Of a stretch of 55,000 bases of DNA, positions 28,775-39,849 are shown piece by piece. The stretch comes from Chrysomallon squamiferum (taxonomy: Eukaryota; Mollusca; Gastropoda; Neomphalida; Peltospiridae): positions 332,501-387,500 of the forward strand of contig CM022671.1 in NCBI GenBank assembly GCA_012295275.1, written 5' to 3'. Below the pieces are notes generated by a model, which saw nothing but the letters and a program-made list of their open reading frames with translations, was not told where the DNA came from and did no database searches. Positions within the stretch are counted from its first letter, which is position 1. Every line of letters begins with the position of its first letter. A program made the position numbers and the translations under genes.

Positions 28775-31119
28775 TTTAGGTTATATAAATGAGAACACAG
28801 AGGTAGATTAAATATGACAATAACCTGTACAAATTAAAGAATGATAAAATGAAATATTAATTAATAAAAGAAAACAAAAAAACAAAAGCAACTATAGACT
28901 TAACTGCAAAGTTTTTAAAAGATGTTTTAAATTAATTGCAGGGTCGACTTGGAAAGATAACCAAACTTGAACATCCACAAGGTGGAGTTGTGTGTTCTGT
29001 TCATTCCTGTAACAATTACATTGCAGCAGGGTGAGTGAATAAGAAACTATTTATTATTACAATTATATTTTATTTACTGTTATTGTTACAATTACCATTA
29101 TTATTATCATCATCATCATCACTATCAACAGTAGTTGTAGTAGCAGTAATGTTGTTGTGTTTTTTCTCAGGTACAGTAATGGTCAAGTAAAACTGTGGGA
29201 GCTCAGTTCTGGCACTGATTGCACATTCCAACCCAGCAGCACAGCACTTGCCATTGATCAGACTCGGGAAGAAGGGACAATACACAACTACGTTCTTAAA
29301 GTCTGCACTTCCCACAAATACACAGCTGCAGCTTACAAACATGGTAGCCATTGTTGTCATGTTATTTTTTCTTTTTGTTCTTTTTTTTAATTTAATTTTT
29401 TTTATTATTTAAAAAAAGAAAAAAAATTACTTGGTTACATTATTAGTGTTCTGTCAATAGTTATGAAAACATTTTTCTTTCTTTTGACTTAAAAATATTT
29501 TGCAGTGTTTACTTTGATGGAAATAATATTAAACCCAGCAAGCACACCAAAGATGGTCATTGCTGTGGAGATTGTAAATAATATGTGTACATGGGAGGGA
29601 ACATGTCACAAGTATCATGGATTGTAAATTCAGTTTTCTTTGGCATGCTTACTGGGTTTTTTCCCATTCCAACTTTACTTCATTACCAGACTCAGGTAAT
29701 TCAGTAGTGTTGAGTTTTATATAATGTCAAATAGACAAGTACAAAATTTTAGAACAATTACAAATCCATACAGAATTCTACGTCTGATGATGTGAACTAT
29801 AAAAAGTTATGGTTAATGAATCATTAACTAAAATATTTCCTCCATTATTTTGAAAAGGCTTTTAAATTATAAAAATAACCCAATTTGTGTGATATGAGCT
29901 AATATTAAGTTTAAAAAAATGTATAGATGTACTGAAATGTTAAAGCTGTGTTTGATGTCATACATTATGCACCTTGCATCCATCTTCTTCTTTTTTTTCT
30001 TAATGATAAGTAGCTTTTTTATTTATATTAATAGGTTTTGTTATCTCTTTTCATAGGTTTTGTAGATATCTGGGACAATTTATATGGTACGACTGCCATA
30101 AAGACTATACAGTGCGAAGGTAACTGGCAAATCTCAGGCTTGGAGATGATGAAAAGGCAGCCATGGCTTGCACTATCGCAGGGTTACTATGTACAGATCC
30201 ATCACCATGGTAACAGTGACACAAGAGAGCAGCCATGTTTTGTAATGAAACATAAGTTAGATTTAAACCAAATGGTATCTTTTTCTTTTATTTTTTTTAA
30301 TTTTTATTTATTTATTTACATATTTTTAAAAAATAATAACCAAAATAATTATCAGATAACAACAGGGTTCTTTTATCAGTTAACAGCAAGTAATCATGTG
30401 TCAGACCACAGCAAGGGATCTTTTATCAGAGAACAGCATGCACTCTTTTACATTCTTAGAAACTAATTATAGGGATCCTGACTGGAACTGGAAATAATAT
30501 AGATACATTCTGCAGTTCATAAAACATTTAAGTCAGTAGAATACATCACTGAAATACATCCTGCCAAGAAAACAGAAGAGGCACACATCAGTTTTCAAAC
30601 AGTTTTAAAAAAGAATACAATTATTACAATGATTTCATTAAAAAAAATATATATTTTATTTATATCTGCAGGTGAAGCACATAAAATGGCTGCAGAGTCC
30701 AAACCATCAGAACAGTGAGCAGAGTGTGCTGGCTGTGTCTACAGGCAACATTGTGAATGTGTACTCACCTGATGAAAACCACTGTCCAGGCACAGAACTT
30801 CACAATCTTTACAATGCTCCTATCAGCTGCATTGATTTGAAATCTGACCCTGCTTACCTGGCTGTAGGGTGTGGACTTTATGGAGGACCTTCAGAAAGTT
30901 TCAGAGTAAATACTGACTTTTATTTAATGTCGTGTTAATATATACTAATGTAAATATATATACTTCAGAAAGTTTCAGAGTAAATGCTGACTTTTATTTA
31001 ATGTCATGTTAATATATACTAATGTAAATATATATACTTCAGAAAGTTTTAGAGTAAATATGATTTTTATTTAATGTTATGTTAATATATACTAATGTAA
31101 ATATATATACTTGTGATTC

Positions 31120-31157
<38 letters not shown>

Positions 31158-34100
31158 ATAGATTTTATAGTATTTTACAGTAGAGCTTCACAGTTTCAGA
31201 ATACATGTGTTATACATTGTTTAATTCAGCTTCTGCATGTTTATAAATATAAACTAATAAGTATTGGTGTGTATGTGTGTGTTTATTTAGATAAACAGAT
31301 AGACAGATTTGATGTGCAGGCTATCAAAACATTTCTGAATAATTTTACAGTTTATAAATATACACATATTTGTATGTAAATATATTAATTAGTGTGCATT
31401 TTTATATTCATATATAGGTGAATAAATGTTTTACATGATATCAAAAGTTAATAATTATCAGTCAGTGAATTTTTATTATTTTTTCTTTTTTTGGTAATTA
31501 CATGCTTGTTTGTGTGTGTGTTTAAAAATTATGAAAACTGTGACATTTAATGTACAAGTAAAGAGATAAATGGCAGAATGGGAAAAATAAATTAAAACAC
31601 TGGACTGATGTTTTTTTAGGCTATTTCACCTTCTGCCATTATTTGCCAACCTAAGTTTTAAAAGAAGTGTTGTCACTCACTGGATGTAAACAATACTTTA
31701 TACAAGTCAGTGAAATTTCACCTACAAAATGTTTTGTCTGCACATTTCCTGCCTAACCTCATTATTATTATATGAACATTTTAATTGTTTATTGTGAATT
31801 AATAATCTTTGTACTGTGGTATTGATTAATATTACAGGTCAAAGTGTATGACCTGAATTCTAAACAACTGCTTTCTACACTTCAAGGCCATACATGGATC
31901 ATCACCTGTCTAAATTTAGCTGACAGTCCGCCATATTGTTTGGTTACTGGAAATGGTGATCGAAGGTTTGTTTAGTTCTTTTATTTTATTTTTTTTTTTA
32001 TGTAGCAGTTAATTAGTTACTTTAATTATCTTTTTAGTTTTAATATTTTATTGTTATTATTATATTTTTGTAACATTTATTTATACTTATTATAATTAAA
32101 TTTAAATTTATTTTTAAAATTTTTAATAATTAAAATTAAACATAAAAAGATTATTAATAATGTTTATCTTGAAATACACAAATGATCTTTTTTGTCTTAA
32201 AACAGTTTGCTGTGATAAACTGATGAAGAAATCAAAAAAAAAAGTCATCTCTATATTCATTTATCTGTTTCTCTTGTTTTATGATTACTGCCTCAAAATA
32301 TAAAACCCTTCTGAATTAGAATTTTATTTTTATGTTCTTTACATTAAAAAAAGGAAAGAGATATTTTTTTTCTTTTTCTTTTTTAACTTCTGTTTTATTA
32401 CCATTGTTTAGAAAAAAGAAAAAGAAAAAATATTTTCCATGAGGAAGTTGTCATGAGGAGATAAGGCACTGATTAGAAATATATTTTTAGCGTAACAATA
32501 ACAGCCTGACTGATACATCACGTGTACAGGGAACTGTGCTCTTTCAGATAGACCCAAGAACAGATCAAAATGTTTAAGTTTGTTTACACACAATTAAATC
32601 AGACTGATATTGTTGTTCTATTTTTGAAGTTTTTGATTAAAGTGATCATTCTCTGTTACAGGCAGCATTGTAACTGACATAAAGTTGTTGTTGCTGCAGC
32701 TTATCTACATTGTTTTTTATTTTGTTGTTGTTTTGTTTTTGTTTTCTGGTTATGGTTATTTTAAAAATATATATTTTTTTATTTTTTTATTACTATTATT
32801 ATTATGTTACACTTTTTGTTTTAGTTTAAATTGTTTTAATTTTAGTTAATCCTTTTCTGTTGCTTGTTACTGTTTTTGATTCTCTTGTTGTGTTTTGTGT
32901 TTTGTCTTCATGAACCATTAATTAAAGAAATGTTTTTTTCCAGAGTGCGTATTTATGATCTTCGAAGCTCGGAATTCCCTGTTAACATTTTCACTGGTCA
33001 TTCAGCAAAGGTTTCAGCAGTTCAGATGGATGAATGGAAAGTAGTATCAGGAGATGAAGCTGGGTTTGTTTGTGTTTGGGATCAGAGAATGTCATCTAAA
33101 CTGTGGGAGTGGCATAACAGGTTGGTTTATTTATTTATTTGTTTGTTTGTTTGTTTGTTTGTGTGTTTGTTTGTTTGTTTGTTTGTTTATTTGATTATTT
33201 GATTGTTCATTTATTTGTTTGTTTCTTTGTTTAATCAAATTGTGCAAATGAAATTATCACAGAAGTTACTTTTATCAGTTCACAGCAAAGACTCTTTTAG
33301 ACTGACCTTTGACATACATGTATAGACACCAGGCCTGGTACGTAGAAGTTAACATGGGGGAGATACACGACTGGTGTCTCAAAGGTTGGATTTGCTCTGG
33401 GTGATCCAGGAACATGTCACCCCTGATGAAGTTAATGTCTCCTGGGTGTGCACAGGCACTCCTCACATCCCCCACATACAGGTCTTTATTAAACCACCCA
33501 TGTAATGTTTGGAATGGGATAAATAGTTTTGAAGGCAAAGCTGAGGAAAACATATTCTGTATTCTCTTATAATTACATGTTACATATTTCTCACAATGTC
33601 ATTTTGACCTGAACAAACATTAATCTCCTTCTTCAGAAAAAGAAAAATTTAAAAATTAAATAAATGATTCACTTACTTTTAGTTCTCATGTACCAAGCTA
33701 CATGATTTCAGGTTAAACTTTAAATTAACAATAGACAAAAAAACTATTCTCTCTGTGTATGTAGTTATTTATTACCATTTTAATTTAAATTAATGTCTTT
33801 TTGAAATTTATTTCCTTTTTGTAATTTTTTTTTTTTTTAATCAGGCAGGAGTTATTAGTTAATTTAAAAAAAAAAAAAATTTATTGCAAGAATACATTTA
33901 TGGTAACAAATAGTTATTTTTGTTGTTTTTGTTGGATTAATGGAAAACAAACTGTAATAGAGTTGTTTCCCTTGTTTGTATAAAGCGAATTTTTAAAATA
34001 AAAAAAATAATGATGGACATTATTGCCTTTCTTATCTGAACAGCTCTGAATTCTGGCTGATTAAGAAAGTCATTCTCTTTGACTTTCATCTGAATAGATT

Positions 34101-35481
34101 GTACATTTGATAAATCAGTTTACAACTCTTATCTTTTGAAGTTTGTTTCAGTTTAAAGTTAGTTCAAATACCTATTTTTTACTTAAAGAAAATATTTAGA
34201 GACATTCATGTTTTGTAATGAACTCATTAAAAGTGTCAGAGATCTTTTTTCTTCTTTTATTTTTTATTTTATTTTGTTTTATTTTTTATTTTTTATTTTT
34301 TATTTGTGATGTATGTTTGTAGCTTAAAATGTATATAAATTAATGAATTTTATTTATGTATTTATTTATTTAAGGGTTTCTTCATTTATTTAATTTTGTT
34401 TGTTTGTTTGTTTGTTTGTTTGTTTGTTTGTTTAGGCATGATCAATTCATTTGTGGGTTTTAGTTTGAAATTCCATATTTCCATAAAATATTTTATATCT
34501 TTAGTTTGCCATTCATTTTCCATGTTATGAAGAATAAAATATTCTTGCTGTTAAACTAAAAAGCATTTCTTTTTCTTTTATTTATTTCTTTCTTCTTCTT
34601 TTTTTTAATTTACTTTTTAAAATAATTTTTCTTGTTGTTGTTGTGTTTATTATAGTGGTATCATGTGTTGATGGTGATGATGGCATTTAAAAAAAAAAAA
34701 ATTGGTACTGTTGTTGTTGTCGCTGTTCATTCATTTATTTATTTATTTATTTATTTACCTGGTATCACAACAACTTTTGACTTGGATTTTCTGAACTGAA
34801 AACCATGGTACGTTGACTTACAAGTTTAATTCGTTCCATGACCGAGCTCGTAACTCAAATATATCAAATCAATTTTCGTACTGCCTAGCCATGTTGACTA
34901 CAGACACACTCGTGTTTTTCTTTGATTTCAATGGACATCATCCACTTCTTCTTCCTAGCACTCACTTTCTTAGAATCCATGGAAATTTGGCAAAATATTG
35001 CACAAAACACAAACACAAAACAACAGAGAATTTTCCACAACTTGCAACTCAAAGCAAAAAGCAACCAAGCGGCTGCTCATAACTCAGAAAACTCATAACT
35101 CAGAAAACTCAAAAGTTGGAAAACTCGTAACTCACAAAACTCATAAGTTGGAAAACTCGTAACTCGAGGTACCACTGTGTATATAATAGTTTATCTTCTT
35201 ATTCATCCGTACATCCTTCTTTTTTCTTTTTCTCCAGACATCCTGTGCAGTACAGCTGCTTTCATGAAGGAATGCTTACAGTTGGTAACGTTCCATATGA
35301 CAAGTTTCCAGACTTTGATTTTGAAACAATTCCCCATAGAAGGTAAACAATAATACATTAATTATTAATTTAAAATTTAAAATGTTTATATAGGTGCTAA
35401 TAATGTCAGTTTAGGATATCTACTCTTATTATTATTATTATTATCATTATTATTATTTTTATATCATTATCATTATCATTG

Positions 35482-35536
<55 letters not shown>

Positions 35537-35646
35537 CATTATCATTATTTATTATTATTTATTATTATTATTATTTTATTGTTATTATCATCATCATTAT
35601 TATTACTATTATTATTATTACTACTATTATTATTATTATTATTATT

Positions 35647-35693
<47 letters not shown>

Positions 35694-37110
35694 TATTATT
35701 ATCATCATCATCATTATCATTATTGTTAAGTATAAAAATTATATGAGTGTCTAGAGGCAGATACAAGTTTAAAACAGAAAATATTCTGTAAGTATCAGGT
35801 AAGTGATTTTTAACAAACAGCACAGACTGAAAAACATCTACAGTAATAAAAGCATGATGAACTTAATTGAATACAGACATTAGAAAAACAACCTAAATGT
35901 TATATTTATTTTAAAAATTGACAGCCTATCATAATGTTGATAAGTTTGGTTTTTGGGGGAGGTTTTGTTAGGTTTTCTTTCTTTTCTTTTCTTTCTTTCT
36001 TTTTTTTCTCACTCTTTTCTGGGAAAATAAGAAATTATGCAAAATGAAGTTTGTGGGGTTTTGTTGCCAATTTTTAGCTTGGATAGAGAGCTACAAAGAA
36101 TACCTGAATAATTTTTAACAGATGATAAACACGGAGTATTTAAGAAAAGAAAAAAAATATATTTTTGAAGACTATTTCAGATTGAGTTTGTCTCAGTAAT
36201 TTTAATAGGATTTAGTCTACAAATGGGAAACTGCTGTATGAGTGTTGTCTTAACATGTGATAGGTAGCGAGATCAATGCTGGTTGGTGTATTGATTCATC
36301 TTCTATACAAGGTTCCAGACATAATGTATCAAATACCATCAGTCACTGTTCTGTCTATAAAAAATATCTTATTGCTGATTAGTAAAAGTAATTTTATATG
36401 TTTCAACCTTCTCTGATTTTATTATTATTATTATTATTATTATTACTGAATAATATAATTGACACTATAATTGTGCCCATTAAATTAATATCATTATCAC
36501 ATCAAATTCATTATAATAAAAGTTTAGAAATTCTGTTTTCTGCTACAAAGATGACAATTAACAGCATCTCCATAAAAGAGCTGGCTAAAGTTTAAAGGTA
36601 AAGAATTAGCCTAAGACATCACAGTTTGTAGGATCAGTCCTGTGTGGTGGTCACATTGATGTGTGTGATGTTCCAACCAGTACTCTATGATTGGTTTATT
36701 AAAATTAGTCTATGGGAAGGTGTAAATAAAGAATTTCTTGCTGCTGTTGGTAGAATTATGGAAGGTGATTTCTGTTCATGAATAATAAATTTCAATTTCA
36801 ATTAAAAAATGCTATGAATCTTTGGTTGCAAGCCTGTAATAACAATTAATAATAAAATTCTTTAATGTTTTATTAAAATATTCATTCAGGTATGTAAAAT
36901 TATAATCTTTGTAGTTAAAAAACATTTTAAAATTATAATCTTTGTATTTAATTTAACCTAACTTTCAGGCTACGAGGATCTGTTCAAGTCTATGATTTTT
37001 CTGCTGATGTCAGTGTCAAAGGTCTGCCGCAGATTTGTCATTCGACATACGATGAACCTGAAGCTTACGATTTCAACATCCGACTAGCTGTGCCTTACGA
37101 CAAACTGTAA
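26312..37110 (+). CDS. FBXW8: F-box/WD-repeat protein 8-like (FBXW8), 11 exons
   Basis: Seen: exons 26312-26935, 27425-27529, 28128-28292, 28942-29030, 29171-29343, 30057-30274, 30672-30905, 31838-31965, 32944-33120, 35238-35342 and 36969-37110 join in one frame (719 codons, stop TAA) with GT-AG boundaries. The N terminus (MADDSELETFRLQWKKEL) resembles the start of vertebrate FBXW8. The F-box spans about 213-260 (IPFFDTTVPRELGIKIFRHL, then VSKSW...LLWKKIC). The WD propeller runs from about 300 to the end, with blade motifs VKLWEL, GFVDIWD, VKVYDL, VRIYDL, VCVWDQR and VQVYDF. The stretch KVSAVQMDEWKVVSG and the C-terminal LAVPYDKL are strongly FBXW8-like. Known: FBXW8 is the substrate receptor of the CUL7-SKP1-RBX1 ubiquitin ligase. 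Exon 1 adds an unusual Ser/Asn/Thr-rich extension of about 200 residues with a CxxC (CCVQCGK) and a KKRK patch, so the protein is longer than the roughly 600-residue human one. Start at 26312 preferred over an in-frame ATG at 26288 because of the family match. Confidence 0.92.
28742..28778. repeat. (TA)n-poly(T) in FBXW8 intron 3
   Basis: A TA run leads into an uninterrupted T tract within the intron between exons 3 and 4. Confidence 0.9.
29531..29659. mobile_element. Short palindromic-ended element (MITE-like), 129 bp
   Basis: The ends are imperfect inverted repeats of about 20 bases. The left is CCCAGCAAGCACACCAAAGA (from 29534) and the reverse complement of the right end (to 29656) is CCCAGTAAGCATGCCAAAGA, extended by AAA/TTT. 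The 80-odd bases between carry no coding frame. It sits in FBXW8 intron 5. Short length, terminal inverted repeats and an intronic location fit a non-autonomous DNA transposon. No clear target-site duplication is seen and the family is unknown. Confidence 0.6.
30889..31110 (+). repeat. 74-bp tandem triplication containing the FBXW8 exon 7 splice donor
   Basis: Units start at 30889, 30963 and 31037 with exact 74-base spacing. Each begins CTTCAGAAAGTTT, the last coding bases of exon 7, and continues across the AGA|GTAAAT donor into the intron. The second copy keeps CAGAGTAAAT; the third has TAGAGTAAAT. The first is the one that joins in frame to exon 8. Confidence 0.95.
31111..31837. other. FBXW8 intron 7 remainder with a (GT)n array
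   Basis: It holds a (GT)n run at about 31123-31155 and smaller TG runs, and ends at the TTACAG acceptor of exon 8. No other feature seen. Confidence 0.7.
32361..32436. repeat. Inverted repeat (hairpin) in FBXW8 intron 8
   Basis: A left arm of ATATTT(T)n with TCTTTTTCTTTTTT is matched about 25 bases later by AAAAAAGAAAAAGAAAAAAT and ATT. The arms are about 22-24 bases with only a length difference in the homopolymer. Confidence 0.75.
33121..33236. repeat. (TTTG)n microsatellite in FBXW8 intron 9
   Basis: GTTT/TTTG tetranucleotides begin immediately after the exon 9 donor (33120) and run for more than 100 bases with interruptions. A second TTTG run is at about 34398-34435. Confidence 0.9.
33275..33553 (-). 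other. Unrecognised open frame inside FBXW8 intron 9
   Basis: A 92-codon minus-strand frame of normal complexity (for example LHGWFNKDLYVGDVRSACAH and DINFIRGDMFLDHPEQIQPL) in an intron otherwise made of AT-rich sequence. Its base composition is clearly higher in G+C than the flanks. It may be a fragment of a transposable element or an inserted cDNA or gene piece. I cannot name a family. No splice signals were assigned. Confidence 0.3.
34803..35177 (-). mobile_element. Decayed Tigger/pogo-like DNA transposon (375 bp) with both ends
   Basis: The right end reads (reverse complement) CAGTGGTACCTCGAGTTACG, the left end CCATGGTACGTTGACTTACA: matching imperfect terminal inverted repeats. Inside, on the minus strand, a 31-codon frame (34980-34885) begins MDSKKVSARKKKWMMSIEIK and stops early. 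That start resembles the N terminus of pogo/Tigger transposases before the CENP-B-type helix-turn-helix. Repeats of the GTTTTCCAACTT/TGAGTTATGAG type fill the right part. The element is non-autonomous and inactive, inserted in FBXW8 intron 9. Family name is inferred; no clean TA duplication is seen. Confidence 0.65.
35430..35728. repeat. Large (ATT)n/(ATC)n compound microsatellite in FBXW8 intron 10
   Basis: Nearly 300 bases of ATT and ATC triplets with hexamer (ATCATT) and tetramer interruptions. The poly-Asp/Asn and poly-Ile open frames here are artefacts. Confidence 0.95.
36620..36805 (+). mobile_element. Decayed SINE-like interspersed repeat (mollusc-type)
   Basis: The order CCAACCAGT, GATTGGTTTATTAAAATT, CTATGGGAAGGTGTAAATAA, GAATTTCTTGCTGCTGTTGG matches, with about a quarter of bases changed, the forward strand of the same remembered repeat seen reversed at 23925-24030 (GACTGGTATATCAAAGG, GTGGGATGGTGCATATAAAA, GATCCCTTGCTGCTAATGG). 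It lies in FBXW8 intron 10. Identity is from memory. Confidence 0.5.
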
Positions 37111-37360
37111 AAAACAGTAATATTCTGAAATCCTGTGCTTAGCTACATTTACAGACTTAGCTTATATTACTTAATCACTGCAATATTTGTAATCTTGTTA
37201 TGTCATTATATAACTGTCATAATTCATTTTTCAGTAACTTTAGCTGAAAAAATATGTGGTTATCATACTTAGATTTGGTACAGAAATAACCACTCCAGTT
37301 TTTTTTTTCAACATTTCTGATCTTGTTATACAATCATAACATTTTCATAAATCATCATAA
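37111..37360 (+). other. FBXW8 3' UTR (start)
   Basis: The sequence following the TAA at 37108-37110 is probably 3' UTR. The transcript end cannot be fixed. ATTAAA at about 37698 and 38198 and AATAAA near 38691 are possible poly(A) signals. Confidence 0.4.
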
Positions 37361-37364
37361 AATG

Positions 37365-37530
37365 GAAGATTGCAAGCCACGGAAGCATCTCTGTTATTTT
37401 GTGCTGTATTTTGCCAAATTTTCATGGATTCTAGGAAAGTGAGTCCTGAGAAGAAGAAGTGGATGATGTCCACTGAAATCATATAAAAACATGAGTGTGT
37501 CTTTAATCAACAGTACGAGCGTACGATATG
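37365..37530 (+). mobile_element. Second, shorter Tigger/pogo-like fragment, inverted relative to the first
   Basis: TTTTGCCAAATTTTCATGGA, AAAGTGAGTCCTGAG, AAGTGGATGATGTCCA and CATGAGTGTGTC match, base for base over most positions, the reverse complement of the interior of the element at 34803-35177. The open frame starts MDSRKVSPEKKKWMMSTEI at 37424 and stops at 37486. No inverted-repeat ends are recognisable, so it is a more decayed or truncated copy. Confidence 0.65.
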
Positions 37531-37786
37531 TAGAGAATTAACAATCTGGCTATAACCTTTTCAGCATTTGGGATCTTTGTTATGCCATTACAGAGCTCAA
37601 TCAGTTATTAGGTTTCAGTTTTCCATCCAGATCATTTTAAGTCAATCACTACTGGGTGCTGGTTGCAACTGGACACAAATTAGATGAGAGAAATAACAAC
37701 CATAATGATTAAACAGGAGTCAGGTTCTGCTTATGTGATAGATACTTCAGTTATTATCAGTTGTTTTCTCTTTATGTATGTATATA

Positions 37787-37896
37787 TGGATGTGTGTGTG
37801 TGTGTGTGTGTGTGTGTTGTGTGTGTGTGTGTGTATTGTGTATGTACATATGTATATTTGTGTATATGTATGCATGCATGTATGCTTGTACATATG

Positions 37897-37929
<33 letters not shown>

Positions 37930-38010
37930 TTGTACGTATGTTTGTGTGTATGTATGTATGTATGTTTGTACGTATGTTTGTGTGTATGTGTGTATGTATG
38001 TACATATATA
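37787..38010. repeat. (GT)n and (GTAT)n microsatellite tract
   Basis: GT dinucleotides (37793-37834) pass into GTAT tetranucleotides with GTTTGTAC variants. All six long open frames here are translations of this repeat. Confidence 0.95.
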
Positions 38011-38432
38011 TGTATATATAGAAACTGCTCAGTGTACAAATGTTTTTAATTTTGTTGTTTTTGTTTTACTTAAGGAGAGATTTCATTTTATCAGTTATAA
38101 TTGTGTATTTTATTCAGTTCTTGTAATATTCATTTTTGCCTCGAACCTTTAGCTTATTGTTAGTTTTTAGAATCATTTCTGTTAGTGAACATCTCAATTA
38201 AAACATTTAAAACAGTATTATATAATTTTTTCTCATCATAAGTGTAACAATGTCGTGATGCTGATAAACTGTTTGGAAATCATCATGTAAAAGTGTTAAA
38301 ATTTATCTTTATAATAACTGCATGGCATTATATGATTGTTTTCTCTAGAATATGGTAATTATAGACTGTTACAGAGATAAAAGTAGTTTAAACTTTTATC
38401 TGAAGTTATGTTCAAGTGTTTTAATTCAAGTG

Positions 38433-38433
<1 letters not shown>

Positions 38434-38494
<61 letters not shown>

Positions 38495-38495
38495 T
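38434..38495. repeat. (ATT)n microsatellite
   Basis: About 20 uninterrupted ATT triplets. Confidence 0.95.
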
Positions 38496-39801
38496 TATCA
38501 CAGTTATTTCTTTACTTAGTTTATCAAGAGCTAATTGCTGGCAAAATAGCCCTGTTTATTTTTTTTCGTTATCTCAGGCGTTGTAATATGTACGATGTGA
38601 CGTCACAAGTATGCAGACATAAAAGATCACATTTATTTATTTACTGATAACATTAGTGTTTTAAACAATGGTAAATTTGCCAGTCATGATTAATAAATAA
38701 ATAAATGAATGAATGAATGAAAAAAAAAAGAGAAAAATCTCTAAAATTTCCCAGCTCGGCGAATAAGTGTTCTTGCCTCATTTCAAAAAGAGTCTAATTA
38801 CGGCTACGACAGATAATAAGAAAACATCACGATTCCAAAATTGGCTTTTCTTTTTGCTGTTACTAGAAAAGTACCTTCCCATTGGCTGGAGTCTGTGATT
38901 GAATTTACAATGCCCACTCGTTAACAGATCGAGGTTTTGCGATGTACCAGTTCAAAGACATAAACAATGATGCTCTCTTGGCCAGAAAACAAATTCCTGG
39001 ATTTTTGTCTACGACAAATGTATTTACTCAGACTGAAAGTGGGAACGTATTAAGTTTAACATTCTTAAGTGTATGGCACGATACTTATGAACTCTGATTT
39101 TAGAAACAAAAAAAAATGAGTTTATTTCCGACTTTAAATAGTACATTTTACCATTTGGAGAGAAAACATTCAGGTTTATTAATATTTAATACTTGCGATA
39201 TTTCACTCCATGTAGCAATCAAAAATAACAGAGCTTTTAAAAGATAATTTAAAAATAAACCCTTAAGTTTTCCGACAATAAATACGTTTATCCAAGCTTC
39301 TTGTAAATTGACAAAAATTAAATCATTTTCTAGCTGAAAATAGACTTTGGAAAGCTTTCCCTGGCCTAATTGGACATCCGTTTGACGTCATAACGTGGAA
39401 ATGTTATGAGTGGATGACTCGAAGATGTGATTTAACAGCAACAAACACGAGCTGAATTAGCTCACTGTCTGTCTGGATTCAAGCAGAAGATTCTGGTGCC
39501 ATCTGGTGGCGAGATCAAGGTGATTTTGTGGTAGAAATGTGAATCGTTTCTGATGCTCTTTGATATTGTTTTGTTGTTTGTTATGGGAAAATAACTGTCT
39601 ATTATCCATACAATGGATAGCAGCTGAATAAAATGGAAGCTTTGACGTCATAGTATTAATTTTCAGAAGACAGCTGGCTCTAAATTACATTACCATACAC
39701 CGTATCATCGCATTAAATTCCTATTAACTGAGTGTAGATTTTGTATGTGCGTATAGATTTTATTTTAGACATGTTCATGAGCGCCTTCTAATTATGAGCA
39801 G

Positions 39802-39849
<48 letters not shown>

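Noticed and set aside
37684-38152. Six overlapping open frames rich in Cys, Val, Tyr and Met or in His and Thr
   Set aside because: All read through the (GT)n/(GTAT)n microsatellite.
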